Positions 1 to 6,956 of a stretch of DNA of 34,079 bases are shown piece by piece (position 1 is the first letter of the stretch; every line of letters begins with the position of its first letter). The stretch lies in the NCBI GenBank assembly GCA_022841795.1, contig JALHQU010000049.1, forward strand, positions 1 through 34,079, given 5' to 3'. The notes beneath the pieces were generated by a model. That model ran no database searches, had not been told where the DNA came from, and worked only from the letters and a program-made list of their open reading frames with translations. Position numbers and translations under genes: made by a program. Source of the DNA: Fimbriiglobus sp. Its GTDB lineage: Bacteria; Planctomycetota; Planctomycetia; Gemmatales; Gemmataceae.

Positions 1-369
1 GATTCCGCTCACCAACTCTTCCGTCGTCGGCGCCGCCCGTATCTCGTCGAAGAACGCCTCCAGCGCCGGGTGCGGCACGTCCTCCAATCCCAGCGGGGGT
101 TCCCGCATCTCGCTGATGCGTTGCCGCAGGGCGGTGACGTGTTCGGCGCACAGGTAGGCGTGGTGGGCGAACGCCGTCTTCAGCTCGTAGATCGGCTCGG
201 ACGTGATGCGGGCGGTGAGGATCTCGTGCAGCCGCTTGAAGCAGTAGTGGAACCGCTTCAGCCGCCGCACGCACTCGTCCAGCGGCAGGCCGGGCTTGGT
301 CGCCTCTTCGATGCTGCACAGCCCGGCGAGCGGGGGCAGGTTCTTGTACGGGGTGTAGTTGGGGAGCAT
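1..369 (-). CDS. Hypothetical protein, C-terminus beyond window
   Basis: An open frame of 123 codons starts at ATG (369) and runs off the left edge without a stop, so only the N-terminal part is visible. It begins MLPNYTPYKNLPPL and is rich in predicted helix, His and Cys (for example RFHYCFKRLHEIL and FAHHAYLCAEH), and soluble, with no signal peptide or membrane segment. Codon use is as GC3-rich as the neighbouring genes, which supports real coding. I do not recognise the family with confidence. The repeated His, Glu and Cys residues on helices would suit a helical metal-binding protein, but that is inference. It lies on the same strand as the HMA-type gene and the phosphoesterase upstream, separated from the HMA gene by a 113-bp palindromic element. 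Confidence 0.6.
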   Translation of the reverse strand, partial: MLPNYTPYKNLPPLAGLCSIEEATKPGLPLDECVRRLKRFHYCFKRLHEILTARITSEPIYELKTAFAHHAYLCAEHVTALRQRISEMREPPLGLEDVPHPALEAFFDEIRAAPTTEELVSGI

Positions 370-430
370 ATTCGAACCCGCGGTGATGACCGCCGGCCCC
401 TCCGGGGCGGTGCAATCGGTACCGTTATCG

Positions 431-543
431 ACCCAGGGCTGACGCCCTGGGCTACATCCGACGGCCGCTCCGCGGCGAAAACCGCTGAAGTGCTTGCGTC
501 CCGGAGGGACCGCCGGACGTAGCCCAGGGCGTCAGCCCTGGGT
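431..543. repeat. Palindromic intergenic element
   Basis: Perfect 25-bp inverted arms at 431-455 and 519-543 (core CCCAGGGCTGACGCCCTGGG) enclose a 63-bp spacer. The right arm ends 6 bp before the stop of the HMA-type gene. It could act as a 3' structure for that gene, but there is no T-tract, so an intrinsic terminator is not shown. Confidence 0.85.
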
Positions 544-549
544 GGGAAT

Positions 550-921
550 TCAGTCCGTCTTCGTGTCGCTCTTCGCCTCGCTCGGGCCGCTCAGCTTCGT
601 CGCCCCGTCGCTATACTTATCGCCCTTCGCCTTGAGCGCGGCGATCACCGCCGCGTCGTCGAACTGCTTCGCCTCTTTCACCGTGAACTTCACCTGCTTC
701 TTCTTCGCGTCCGTCTTGATGCTGGCGGTCTCTACCCACGGTAGAGTGGCAATCGCGGATTGCACGGTTGCCGGTCAGGAGCCTCAGGTCATGCCCGGCA
801 CGCTGTACACCACCTGGTTCGGCCCGTCCACCGCCATCGGGGTCTTGTCCACCACCCCGCCGCACCCGGCCACCAGGACGACGACCGCCGCCCCGACCGC
901 CGGCACTTGCCACAGCTTCAT
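550..921 (-). CDS. Candidate selenoprotein: HMA-domain lipoprotein with UxxU
   Basis: Read through two in-frame TGA codons (784-786 and 775-777), this is one 123-residue frame. It starts at ATG 921, with GAGG about 8 nt upstream. Residues 1-20 form a lipoprotein signal with lipobox LVAGC (Cys20). An HMA-type copper/mercury-binding fold follows: YSVPGMT, then TGA-Gly-Ser-TGA, then PATVQSAIATLPWVE, IKTDAKKKQVKFTV and a final helix AAVIAALKAKG. In HMA proteins the motif is GMTCxxC, and the two TGAs (codons 46 and 49) fall exactly on the two metal-binding cysteines. No other frame damage is present. Candidate SECIS hairpins follow the second TGA. The likely product is an outer-surface or periplasmic metal-binding lipoprotein with two selenocysteines. 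It lies 83 bp downstream of a phosphoesterase on the same strand. Alternatives are a decayed gene or two base-call errors (TGC to TGA), both less likely. Sec insertion itself is inferred; selA, selB, selC and selD are not in this window. Confidence 0.75.
730..765 (-). promoter_or_regulatory. Candidate bacterial SECIS hairpins
   Basis: On the coding strand, GCAATC-CGC-GATTGC (763 to 749) forms a 6-bp stem with a 3-nt loop. It can extend by two pairs (G765-C746 and T764-A747) across one bulged C. The loop G is the 19th nucleotide after the second TGA. A second perfect hairpin, CTCTACC-GTG-GGTAGAG (746 to 730), has a 7-bp stem and its loop starts 36 nt after that TGA. Bacterial SECIS elements are described as short stems about 16-37 nt after the UGA, with a G in the first two loop positions, and both hairpins satisfy this. 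They share one base in their extended forms, so they may be alternatives. Confidence 0.6.
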
Positions 922-1004
922 GACGCACCTCGGAATGAAAACGACGAACGCCGGCATCCGGCCGGCACGGGAGGCGACCGCCTCAGTTCTGATTGTAGCC
1001 GCCG

Positions 1005-2318
1005 CTACCCGCGGCGGACGACCCCGGTCGGCCGCTGGGCGGTGCGGCAGGTGTCCATCACCCGCCCGTCCTCGCCGATGGCCAGGTGGAACCGCTCGTC
1101 CCCCTCCAGGCGGTGGACCGACATGTGGTAGTCCTGGCTCACCTCGGCCATCATGGTCAGCTTGTCCGGCTTCTGCAGCGCCCGGATCCGCCCCCACGAC
1201 CCGTCGCCCAGGTACACCACCCCGTCCTTGTGCGCCAGCCCGTTCAGCAGCGGGCGGGTCCGCTTGAACGTGTGGTCGTGGTGTTCCAGCACCACCGGCA
1301 CCCGGTACCGCTCGAACAGCGGCACCCAGTGGTTGCGGTTCGGTTCGCCGGTGCCGGCCGCCTTGTCCGTGCCGGTGGCGGTCCGCGCCGACGGGTACGC
1401 CGGCACGTGGTTCACCGCGATCACGTGCGGGTGGTCCTGCCGCGCCTTCAGCGCCTTGCTCAGCCAGTACGCCTGCTCGCCGCCGATGTCGGACGTGTGC
1501 CCGCTGTCCAGCAGCACCAGGCTCAGGTAGTCGCCGAAGTCGAGGGTGGCGTACCCGGTGTCGGTGTACAGGCCGTCGAACAGGGCGTAGAAGAACGGCG
1601 CCTTCTCCCGCGGCTTGCCGTACCCGCCGTCCACCTCGTGGTTGCCGATGCCCGCCACCAGCGGGATCAGCCGCCCGTCCTTCGCCACCATCCCCTTCGA
1701 GTAGTTCCGCAGGAACGCCAGGCTGGTCGCCACCGACCGCCCGTTGTCGTACCCCAGATCCCCGCCGATGACGGCGAAGCTCGGGTCCTGCTTGGCCGCC
1801 TGCTCGTTGTTCGCGATGGCGTGCTCGTTCACCCCCACGTCCCCGCCGGACACGAACGTGACCGTGTCCGTCGCCTTCGCCGGCATGGTGCGGAACCGGT
1901 ACCACGGCGACTCCTTGCCGATGCGGAACTGGTAGTCGGTGCCCGGCGTCAGCCCGGTCAGCTCAGCCCGGAACACCTGGAAGTCGGTCATCGGGTACGG
2001 GCGGGCGGCGGTCTTCACCTGCGTCGGTGGCGGGGACAGGTGGGCCAGGGCCGGGCCGGTGAGGGCGGACACCGGAGTTGACAGCGGCGCCTTCAGCGGG
2101 CGGAAGTACACGGTCGGGTCGGCCACCTCCCCGCGGGTGCCCACCCACTGCACCACCATGGTGGTGGTCGGGTCGCGGTGCCACGTCAGGAACAGGGTGT
2201 CCGGGTGGAACGGGGTGGCGTCGGTGGAGCGGTACGGCGAGGCGGCGAGCAGGGCCGGGCCGGCGGCCAGGCCGGCCAGGGACGCGCCGAGGAACCCCCG
2301 GCGGGTCGGGGTGAACAT
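1005..2318 (-). CDS. Secreted metallophosphoesterase (purple acid phosphatase-like)
   Basis: 437 residues. The N-terminus MFTPTRRGFLGASLAGLAAG is a Tat-type signal (RRGFLG), so export in folded form is expected. An N-terminal fibronectin/PAP-like domain (about residues 40-145) precedes the calcineurin-like catalytic domain. The metal-ligand blocks are seen in order: GGDVGVN, GGDLGYDNG, GNHEVDGG, NHVPAYP and EHHDHTFKR. These are the dinuclear metal centre motifs of the metallophosphoesterase superfamily, with HHDH in place of the usual GHxH. The expected activity is hydrolysis of phosphate mono- or diesters outside the cytoplasm; the substrate cannot be told. The start is fixed by the Tat motif. 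A plausible -35/-10 lies upstream at 2363-2391. A short GC-rich stem (CCGCCGC/GCGGCGG) overlaps the stop codon. Confidence 0.9.
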   Translation of the reverse strand: MFTPTRRGFLGASLAGLAAGPALLAASPYRSTDATPFHPDTLFLTWHRDPTTTMVVQWVGTRGEVADPTVYFRPLKAPLSTPVSALTGPALAHLSPPPTQVKTAARPYPMTDFQVFRAELTGLTPGTDYQFRIGKESPWYRFRTMPAKATDTVTFVSGGDVGVNEHAIANNEQAAKQDPSFAVIGGDLGYDNGRSVATSLAFLRNYSKGMVAKDGRLIPLVAGIGNHEVDGGYGKPREKAPFFYALFDGLYTDTGYATLDFGDYLSLVLLDSGHTSDIGGEQAYWLSKALKARQDHPHVIAVNHVPAYPSARTATGTDKAAGTGEPNRNHWVPLFERYRVPVVLEHHDHTFKRTRPLLNGLAHKDGVVYLGDGSWGRIRALQKPDKLTMMAEVSQDYHMSVHRLEGDERFHLAIGEDGRVMDTCRTAQRPTGVVRRG

Positions 2319-2362
2319 GGACAGGCTCCGAAATTGGGGTGGCGGCGGGGTGGGTCTGAATC

Positions 2363-2391
2363 AGGATAATCGAGCCGAAATCGCCGATCAA
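2363..2391 (-). promoter_or_regulatory. Candidate sigma-70-type promoter for the phosphoesterase
   Basis: On the minus strand, TTGATC (2391-2386) and TATCCT (2368-2363) are separated by 17 nt, a good housekeeping-type arrangement about 45 bp before the ATG. This is inference from sequence only. Planctomycete promoters are poorly conserved. Confidence 0.4.
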
Positions 2392-2594
2392 GCCGTTGGT
2401 GTTCGACGGTCTCTCATTGATTCCGGTCGGATGGGGGGACCCCTTTCCGGAACCATCCCCATTCGGCCGGAAGAAACAGCGTTGGTGCGATTTCGTCATG
2501 CACGGTCGGTCGAACCCTGCGGCCCGTCATTCTGACGCCGCTTGCATATGCCGCGTTCGGCTGGTACGTTTCTCTACCACCCTCGCCCACGGGA

Positions 2595-3113
2595 ATGGTC
2601 GTGTCCTCCGCCCCGCCCACGTCGGACGACGGTCTCGTCCGGTTCCACTGCCCCGGCTGCTGGAAGCGGCTGAAAGCCCCGCCGGCGGCGGTCGGCAAGC
2701 CGGTGAAGTGCGGCAAGTGTGCCCAGCTCATCCTCGTCCCCCCACCGACCGACACCGCCGAAACGCACGACGGCACCGAGGCGATGACGGTGGAGTGGCA
2801 GCCGGAGGGGGAACCGCTGCCGGCGGCCATCCCCATCCCCATCCACCGGGTGTGGGAGCGGGAGCGGGAAAAGGAGCGGCAGGCGAAGATCGACGCCACC
2901 CCGGTGACACCGCCCCGCCGCGGCGGGGGGAACCCGCTGCCGTACCTGCTGCTGGCCGTCGGCACGCTGGCGGCGATCGGCGTGATCTGGTACGCCGTCA
3001 GCCTGGCTCACGCGGCCAACGAGGAGAACCGCGACCTCCGGCGGGAGCTGTACGACACGAAACGCAAGCTGGACGAGTACGAGCGCACGCCCCCCACCCG
3101 CGGCCGGCGGTGA
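2595..3113 (+). CDS. Zinc-ribbon single-pass membrane protein
   Basis: 172 residues. An N-terminal zinc ribbon has two CxxC pairs (FHCPGCWKRL and VKCGKCAQLI, about residues 18-42). A charged, proline-rich linker with a helical WEREREKERQAK stretch follows. One strongly hydrophobic segment (YLLLAVGTLAAIGVIWYAV, about residues 117-135) comes next, then a short coiled-coil-like tail (NEENRDLRRELYDTKRKLDEY). Such MJ0042/zinc-ribbon plus one-helix architectures are common in planctomycetes and have no assigned function. The cysteines would face the cytoplasm if the topology is N-in. It converges on the propeller gene, with 32 bp between stops. The start is the first ATG and no strong Shine-Dalgarno is visible, so it is moderately certain. 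The 276 bp before it, back to 2319, hold only the divergent promoter region and a weak imperfect palindrome at 2423-2470. Confidence 0.75.
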   Translation: MVVSSAPPTSDDGLVRFHCPGCWKRLKAPPAAVGKPVKCGKCAQLILVPPPTDTAETHDGTEAMTVEWQPEGEPLPAAIPIPIHRVWEREREKERQAKIDATPVTPPRRGGGNPLPYLLLAVGTLAAIGVIWYAVSLAHAANEENRDLRRELYDTKRKLDEYERTPPTRGRR

Positions 3114-3145
3114 GGGGGCGAGACCTGTCGGCATCCGGAGCGGGC

Positions 3146-4057
3146 CTATCGCTCGCCGCCGCCCCGCTTCGGGGTGGCCTCGACGATCACCCCGGCGCTG
3201 CGGCAGGTCCAGTACACGGTGCTGCCGAACGGGGCGACGGTCACATCAATCGGGTCCGGGTCGCCGGCGTTAATCACGGTGATCTCGCCGGTACTCAGCT
3301 TCAGCATCGACACCTTGTTCGTCCCGCCGTTCGCCCCGCTCACCCCCGGCGTCGGCACCTCGGTGAAGTACAGGTTGCCGCGGTAGTCGGTGGCGATCCC
3401 GTAGGGCTTGTCCAGTCCGCGGGCGATCACGCTGGTGGTGCCGCCGGACAGCTTGACGATCACCCCGGCGGAGGTGCAGGTCCAGTACACGTTGCCGAGC
3501 AGGTCCACCGCCACGTCCGTCGGCTGCGGGTCGCCCTCGTCCAGCAGGAACTCGCGGTCGATCCCTTCCAGGAAGGCGTACACCGCGTTCCGCCCGCCGT
3601 TCGCCCCGCCCACCCCCGGCGTCGGCACTTCGGTGAAGTACGTGGCCAGCCCGAGCGGGTACGCGGCCATACCGGACGGCTTGTCCAGGTCGCCCGCCAC
3701 CAGCCGCGGGTCCCCGCGGCCGCCGTCCAGGCTGAGGATGACGCCGGCGCTCTTGCACGTCCAGTACACGTCGCCGAAGAAGTTGGTGGCCAGGTTGGTC
3801 GGCTCCGGTTCGCCGGTGGTCAGGTTGCGGACGCGGCCGGTGTTCGGGTTGAGCACGTTCACCGTGTTCCTCCCGCCGTTCCCGCCGCCGACGCCCGGAG
3901 TGGGCAGTTCGGTGAAGTACACCCGCCCGGCGAGCGACACCGAGATGCCGGTCGGCCGCTCCAGGTCGCGGGCCACCACCTTCGTGGTGTACTCCTGGGC
4001 GGAGGCCGTTCCCGCCGTCACCGCCAGTACGAACAACAAAGGCCGAATCGCGCGCAT
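3146..4057 (-). CDS. Secreted triple-repeat beta-propeller (virginiamycin B lyase/NHL-like)
   Basis: 303 residues from the ATG at 4057. A clear Sec signal is present (MRAIRPLLFVLAVTAGTASA, then QEY). The mature protein is three copies of a roughly 93-residue unit. Each contains LxxPxGI, YFTE(V/L)PTPGV followed by (G/S)G(A/G)NGG, a PxDV- or PTNLA-type block, and a very conserved YWTC(K/T/R)SAGVI. The pattern resembles streptogramin lyase/SMP-30/NHL propellers, but the catalytic His residues of Vgb are not evident, so enzymatic activity should not be assumed. The nucleotide sequences of the repeats are also similar, which points to internal tandem duplication. The frame stays open upstream, but that part is antisense to the sigma-factor gene. 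The signal peptide sets the start. Confidence 0.82.
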   Translation of the reverse strand: MRAIRPLLFVLAVTAGTASAQEYTTKVVARDLERPTGISVSLAGRVYFTELPTPGVGGGNGGRNTVNVLNPNTGRVRNLTTGEPEPTNLATNFFGDVYWTCKSAGVILSLDGGRGDPRLVAGDLDKPSGMAAYPLGLATYFTEVPTPGVGGANGGRNAVYAFLEGIDREFLLDEGDPQPTDVAVDLLGNVYWTCTSAGVIVKLSGGTTSVIARGLDKPYGIATDYRGNLYFTEVPTPGVSGANGGTNKVSMLKLSTGEITVINAGDPDPIDVTVAPFGSTVYWTCRSAGVIVEATPKRGGGER

Positions 4058-4160
4058 GACGAACCTCGGATGAGTGACGCCCCACGCCGGCCGGGGTCGG
4101 CTTCGGCGGGAGCGGTGGTTGGTCGGGCGGGCCCGCCGCGGCTTACCCGCGGTGGGAAGA

Positions 4161-4189
4161 TTGGCGAATTTTTCCCGGTCGTGTAAGGT
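4161..4189 (+). promoter_or_regulatory. Candidate promoter upstream of the sigma factor
   Basis: TTGGCG (4161-4166) and TAAGGT (4184-4189) are 17 nt apart, with the T-rich run AATTTTTCCC in the spacer, 51 bp before the proposed GTG. ECF factors often drive their own promoter, so this could be autoregulated, but that is inference. Confidence 0.35.
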
Positions 4190-4240
4190 GGGGCGGTGGG
4201 TCGCGTCCAACCAGGTTGGCGGAGTCCCCCGGAGGCGTGC

Positions 4241-4864
4241 GTGAGCCACACCCCACAGTTGCCCGAACATTTGCGGGGCGCCCCGCTCGACCCGCACGGG
4301 TGGGTGGAGCGGCACGGCGACTACCTGTACCGGTTCGCGCTCGGCAAGGTGGGCCGGGGGGAGGCGGCCGAAGACCTGGTGCAGGAGGCGCTGCTGGCGG
4401 CGTGGCGGGGGCGGGCGAGGTACGGCGGGCGGGCGACCGAGCGGAGCTGGCTGACCGCCATCCTGAAGCGGAAGGTGATCGACTGGCTGCGGGCGGCGGT
4501 GCGAAACCGGGGGCGAGTTGAACCCGGCGACGACGGCTGGGTGGACAAGCAGTTCCGCGGCGGCAAGTGGCGGACCGGGCCGGACGAGTGGGAGGCGGAC
4601 ACCCCCGGGGCCGGCGTCGAGCGGCGGGAGTTCTGGGAGGTGGTGAGCGGGTGTACGGGCAAGCTGCCGCCCCGGCTGCGGGACGTGTTCGTGCTGTGGC
4701 ATCTGGACGAGCGGCCGACGGACGAGGTGTGTCAGGCGGCGAAGGTGACGCCGACCAACCTGTGGGTAATGCTGCACCGGGCGCGGCTCCGCATGTGGCG
4801 GTGCCTCACGCGGAACTGGTACGGCGTCGATCCGGACGACCGGGAAGGGCGGGCCGAACCGTGA
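4241..4864 (+). CDS. ECF-type sigma-70 family sigma factor
   Basis: 207 residues from GTG 4241, which has GGAGG 5 nt upstream. An earlier in-frame GTG at 4196 lacks this and is less likely. Region sigma-2 is seen as HGDYLYRFALGKVGRGEAAEDLVQEALLAAW and then TERSWLTAILKRKVIDWLR. A variable linker follows, then sigma-4 (LPPRLRDVFVLWHLDERPTDEVCQAAKVTPTNLW with a helix-turn-helix and MLHRARLRMWRCL). This is the standard two-domain extracytoplasmic-function sigma factor. The frame ends in GTGA, which overlaps the start of the anti-sigma gene, so the two are translationally coupled. The regulon and inducing signal are unknown; a zinc-binding partner suggests redox or metal sensing, as in RsrA- and ChrR-type pairs (inference). 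Confidence 0.9.
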   Translation: MSHTPQLPEHLRGAPLDPHGWVERHGDYLYRFALGKVGRGEAAEDLVQEALLAAWRGRARYGGRATERSWLTAILKRKVIDWLRAAVRNRGRVEPGDDGWVDKQFRGGKWRTGPDEWEADTPGAGVERREFWEVVSGCTGKLPPRLRDVFVLWHLDERPTDEVCQAAKVTPTNLWVMLHRARLRMWRCLTRNWYGVDPDDREGRAEP

Positions 4865-5112
4865 TCTCGTGCCGGCGGGCGGCGGCGTGGACGTCGCGGG
4901 AACTGGACGCGGCCCTGAACCCGGCGGCCCGGTCGCTGCTCGGGTTCCACCGGCTGGTGTGCGGCAACTGCCGAAGGTATGGCCGCCAGTTGGCCGAGGT
5001 GGACGCGGCCGTCGGCGGGTTCCTGGCCGACGGGCTGCCCGAGTCGGCCCGCCTGCCGGACGCGGCCCGCGAACGAATCACCCAGGCGCTGCGGGACGCG
5101 AGCGGAGGGTGA
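4861..5112 (+). CDS. Short zinc-binding anti-sigma factor
   Basis: 83 residues from GTG 4861, overlapping the sigma-factor stop by 4 nt (GTGA). The sequence shows an early Cys (MISCRRAAAWTSRELD) and the HxxxCxxC motif FHRLVCGNCRRY typical of the ZAS/zf-HC2 anti-sigma domain. A helix (YGRQLAEVDAAVGGFL) follows. No membrane segment is present, so it should be a soluble cytoplasmic anti-sigma factor, shorter than the usual membrane-anchored forms. It is expected to bind and hold the neighbouring ECF factor and to release it when zinc is lost or the thiols are oxidised; the release mechanism is inferred from related families. Confidence 0.82.
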   Translation: MISCRRAAAWTSRELDAALNPAARSLLGFHRLVCGNCRRYGRQLAEVDAAVGGFLADGLPESARLPDAARERITQALRDASGG

Positions 5113-5136
5113 GGGCGGCCGACCCGCGGTACGCCC

Positions 5137-6009
5137 TCAGAACAAATCCACCCGCCCGCCGAACGCCGCCAGGATGGCCGCGTGCCCGGCCCGGCCGAGG
5201 TTCGTCCCGTACCGCAGGTTCAGGTGCTCGAACGTGGGCACCGGCCCGAGCCGGTCGGCCAGTTCCATCGCCCCCTGATCGCCGATCGGGTTGCCGCCCA
5301 GGAACAGCCGCTTCAGCCGCTGCGGCAGGCCGGTGTTCAGCAGGTCGATCACCCCGGCGTCGGTCAGGTCGTTGAAGGTGAGGTCGAGGTCGGTGAGCGC
5401 GGGGAACGCCGGCGGGCGGAACACCTCGGCGACGCCGTCGCCGAGGTTGCAGTTGGTCAGGAGCAGGCGGCGGAGGCGGGAGAGGGCGGGGGCGGCGGCG
5501 GCCAGCTCGGCGGCGATCACCCCGCTGAACCCGCCGCCCAGGTACAGGTCGTCACGGGCGGCGCTCAGTTCGGCGATCAGCCCGGCGTGTGGGGCGGACG
5601 CCAGTTCGTCCAGGGCGAACGCGGCGTGCGATACCCGCACCTCGGGCATCGGCACCAGTGGTTCGAGCCGCTCACGGCTGTTCAGGAAATCGCGGAGGGT
5701 GAGCGACACCCAGTCCAGGAACCCGCGGCGGAACTCGTAGTTGAGCGGCTGGACGACGCCGGCCAGCGGCCCGAGCAGCGCGCCCGTGTGTTCGTCCAGC
5801 ATCTCCTGCTGACGCTTCCACAGGTGGGCGAACAGGTTGACGGTCGCTCGCGGCAGCGTCTCCTTGTTCGCGATCTCGATTTGCAGGCGGATGAACTCGG
5901 CCCGCACCGGGCGGTCGTTCTCGTCGCACCAGTCGGCGTACACCAGCCGCGGTAGGTCATCGGCCGGGTGCGCGGCGACGGCGGCGAGCAGGGCATCTTC
6001 GGTGGTCAT
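5137..6009 (-). CDS. TIGR02996-domain protein with leucine-rich repeats
   Basis: 290 residues from ATG 6009 (MTTEDALLAAVAAHPADD). Residues 1-50 form the TIGR02996 domain, with the hallmark LPRLVYADWCDENDRPVRAEFIRLQIE. This domain is found mainly in Gemmata-type planctomycetes and marks large paralogous families. The rest carries leucine-rich repeats of the ribonuclease-inhibitor kind: LSRLRRLLLTNCNLGDG, ALTDLDLTFNDLTDAGV and LKRLFLGGNPIGDQG. No signal peptide or membrane helix is seen, so it should be cytoplasmic and probably involved in protein binding; the partner is unknown. The frame continues upstream of the ATG, but that part is the palindromic element at 6047-6112. The gene converges on the anti-sigma gene with 24 bp between stops. 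Confidence 0.9.
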   Translation of the reverse strand: MTTEDALLAAVAAHPADDLPRLVYADWCDENDRPVRAEFIRLQIEIANKETLPRATVNLFAHLWKRQQEMLDEHTGALLGPLAGVVQPLNYEFRRGFLDWVSLTLRDFLNSRERLEPLVPMPEVRVSHAAFALDELASAPHAGLIAELSAARDDLYLGGGFSGVIAAELAAAAPALSRLRRLLLTNCNLGDGVAEVFRPPAFPALTDLDLTFNDLTDAGVIDLLNTGLPQRLKRLFLGGNPIGDQGAMELADRLGPVPTFEHLNLRYGTNLGRAGHAAILAAFGGRVDLF

Positions 6010-6046
6010 GGCGGTCCGCCGCGAGGTTGTGAGGGGCGGTGTCTTT

Positions 6047-6112
6047 GCTGGTGTCCGGGCTTCAGCCCGTCTGCCGAGGCAGGCAAGAACGGCCTGAAGG
6101 CCGGACACCAGC
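6047..6112. repeat. Palindromic intergenic element
   Basis: 24-bp arms at 6047-6070 and 6089-6112 (GTGTCCGGGCTTCAGCCCGT type) match at 22 positions. They enclose a spacer that is itself a small hairpin (CTGCC/GGCAG). It lies between the starts and ends of two minus-strand genes and could insulate them. Confidence 0.8.
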
Positions 6113-6149
6113 GCAGAGGGCCTCCCCGTCAGGGGTCGCTCACACGCAT

Positions 6150-6950
6150 CTACCCACCCCCATCAGTCCCGCTCACGTCCCCGAGGTTGGTCTTCGGCAC
6201 GTCGGTCGGGTGCGGCACCGCATACTGCTTGGCGATGAACGCCAGTTGCTGGGCCAGCCCGTGGAAGATCTTCAACTCCTTCACCGTCGGCTGTCCGCGG
6301 GTGATGACCGTGCGGAGGACGTGGAAGATGCCGTCCCGCCGGAAGTCCCACAGGAACCGCTGCGCGGTGAGGGCCTCCCGCAGGTGGGCGAACATCCGCT
6401 CCTGGGCGTCGAACGCCGCCGGCGGCTCGGGCGGTGCTTCCTTGTGCTCCCGCTTCCGCCACTGCTTGTGCAACTCGTACAGCACCACCGCCACCGCCTG
6501 CGCCAGGTTGAGCGACTCGTGCCCGGCGGCGGACGGGATGAACATCATGCCGTGCCCGGTGGTGATCTCGTCCACGGTCAGGCCGTGCGGCTCCGGGCCG
6601 AACACCACCGCGGCGGGGGCACCGGGCAGGGTGTCGAGCAGTGGCGGCAGCTTCTCCTCCGGCGTGCCCCAGAACCCCTTGCGGGCCAGCCCGCCGCTCT
6701 CCCCGGACGTGCTGAGCACGAACCCGCAGTCGGCCACCGCTTCGGCCAGCGTGCCGACGGTGCGGGCGGCGGTGAGGACCGGCAGGCCGTGGGTGGCCAT
6801 CATCACCGCGTCCACGCTCTCGCGGTTGGCCGTGGGGTTCACGAGAACCAGGTCGGACAGGCCGAAGTTGGCCATCACCCGGGCGACGGACCCGAGGTTG
6901 CCGGCGTACTGCGGGCGGACCAGAACGACGCGACAGCGGGAGAGAGTCAT
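6150..6950 (-). CDS. TrmJ-like SPOUT RNA 2'-O-methyltransferase
   Basis: 266 residues. The N-terminal 160 residues are a SpoU/TrmH-type SPOUT fold: CRVVLVRPQYAGNLGSVARVMANFG (motif 1 with the NxGxxAR pattern), VFGPEPHGL (motif 2, GPExxGL) and HESLNLAQAVAVVLYEL (motif 3). The C-terminal helical extension (DAQERMFAHLREALT, FHVLRTVITRGQP and KELKIFHGLAQQL) is as in TrmJ, which methylates the 2'-O of tRNA position 32 using S-adenosylmethionine. Assignment to TrmJ rather than another TrmH relative is likely but not certain. The ATG at 6950 is 6 bp from a large palindrome, and no Shine-Dalgarno is visible, so the leader is made of that repeat. An upstream in-frame GTG inside the repeat is a less likely start. 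Confidence 0.85.
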   Translation of the reverse strand: MTLSRCRVVLVRPQYAGNLGSVARVMANFGLSDLVLVNPTANRESVDAVMMATHGLPVLTAARTVGTLAEAVADCGFVLSTSGESGGLARKGFWGTPEEKLPPLLDTLPGAPAAVVFGPEPHGLTVDEITTGHGMMFIPSAAGHESLNLAQAVAVVLYELHKQWRKREHKEAPPEPPAAFDAQERMFAHLREALTAQRFLWDFRRDGIFHVLRTVITRGQPTVKELKIFHGLAQQLAFIAKQYAVPHPTDVPKTNLGDVSGTDGGG

Positions 6951-6956
6951 GGGTGC

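Noticed and set aside
550-765. A short standalone gene starting at GTG 765
   Set aside because: It would lack both the signal peptide and the N-terminal half of the HMA fold. The upstream half is in the same frame and matches the family.
550-921. Pseudogene explanation for the two TGA codons
   Set aside because: No frameshift or other stop exists, GC3 is normal outside the hairpin region, and both TGAs are exactly at the metal-binding Cys codons. It cannot be fully excluded.
617-928. A separate 103-codon minus-strand frame over the HMA-type gene
   Set aside because: It is Arg/Gly-rich, lacks domain features, and is a frame-shifted shadow of the real HMA frame.
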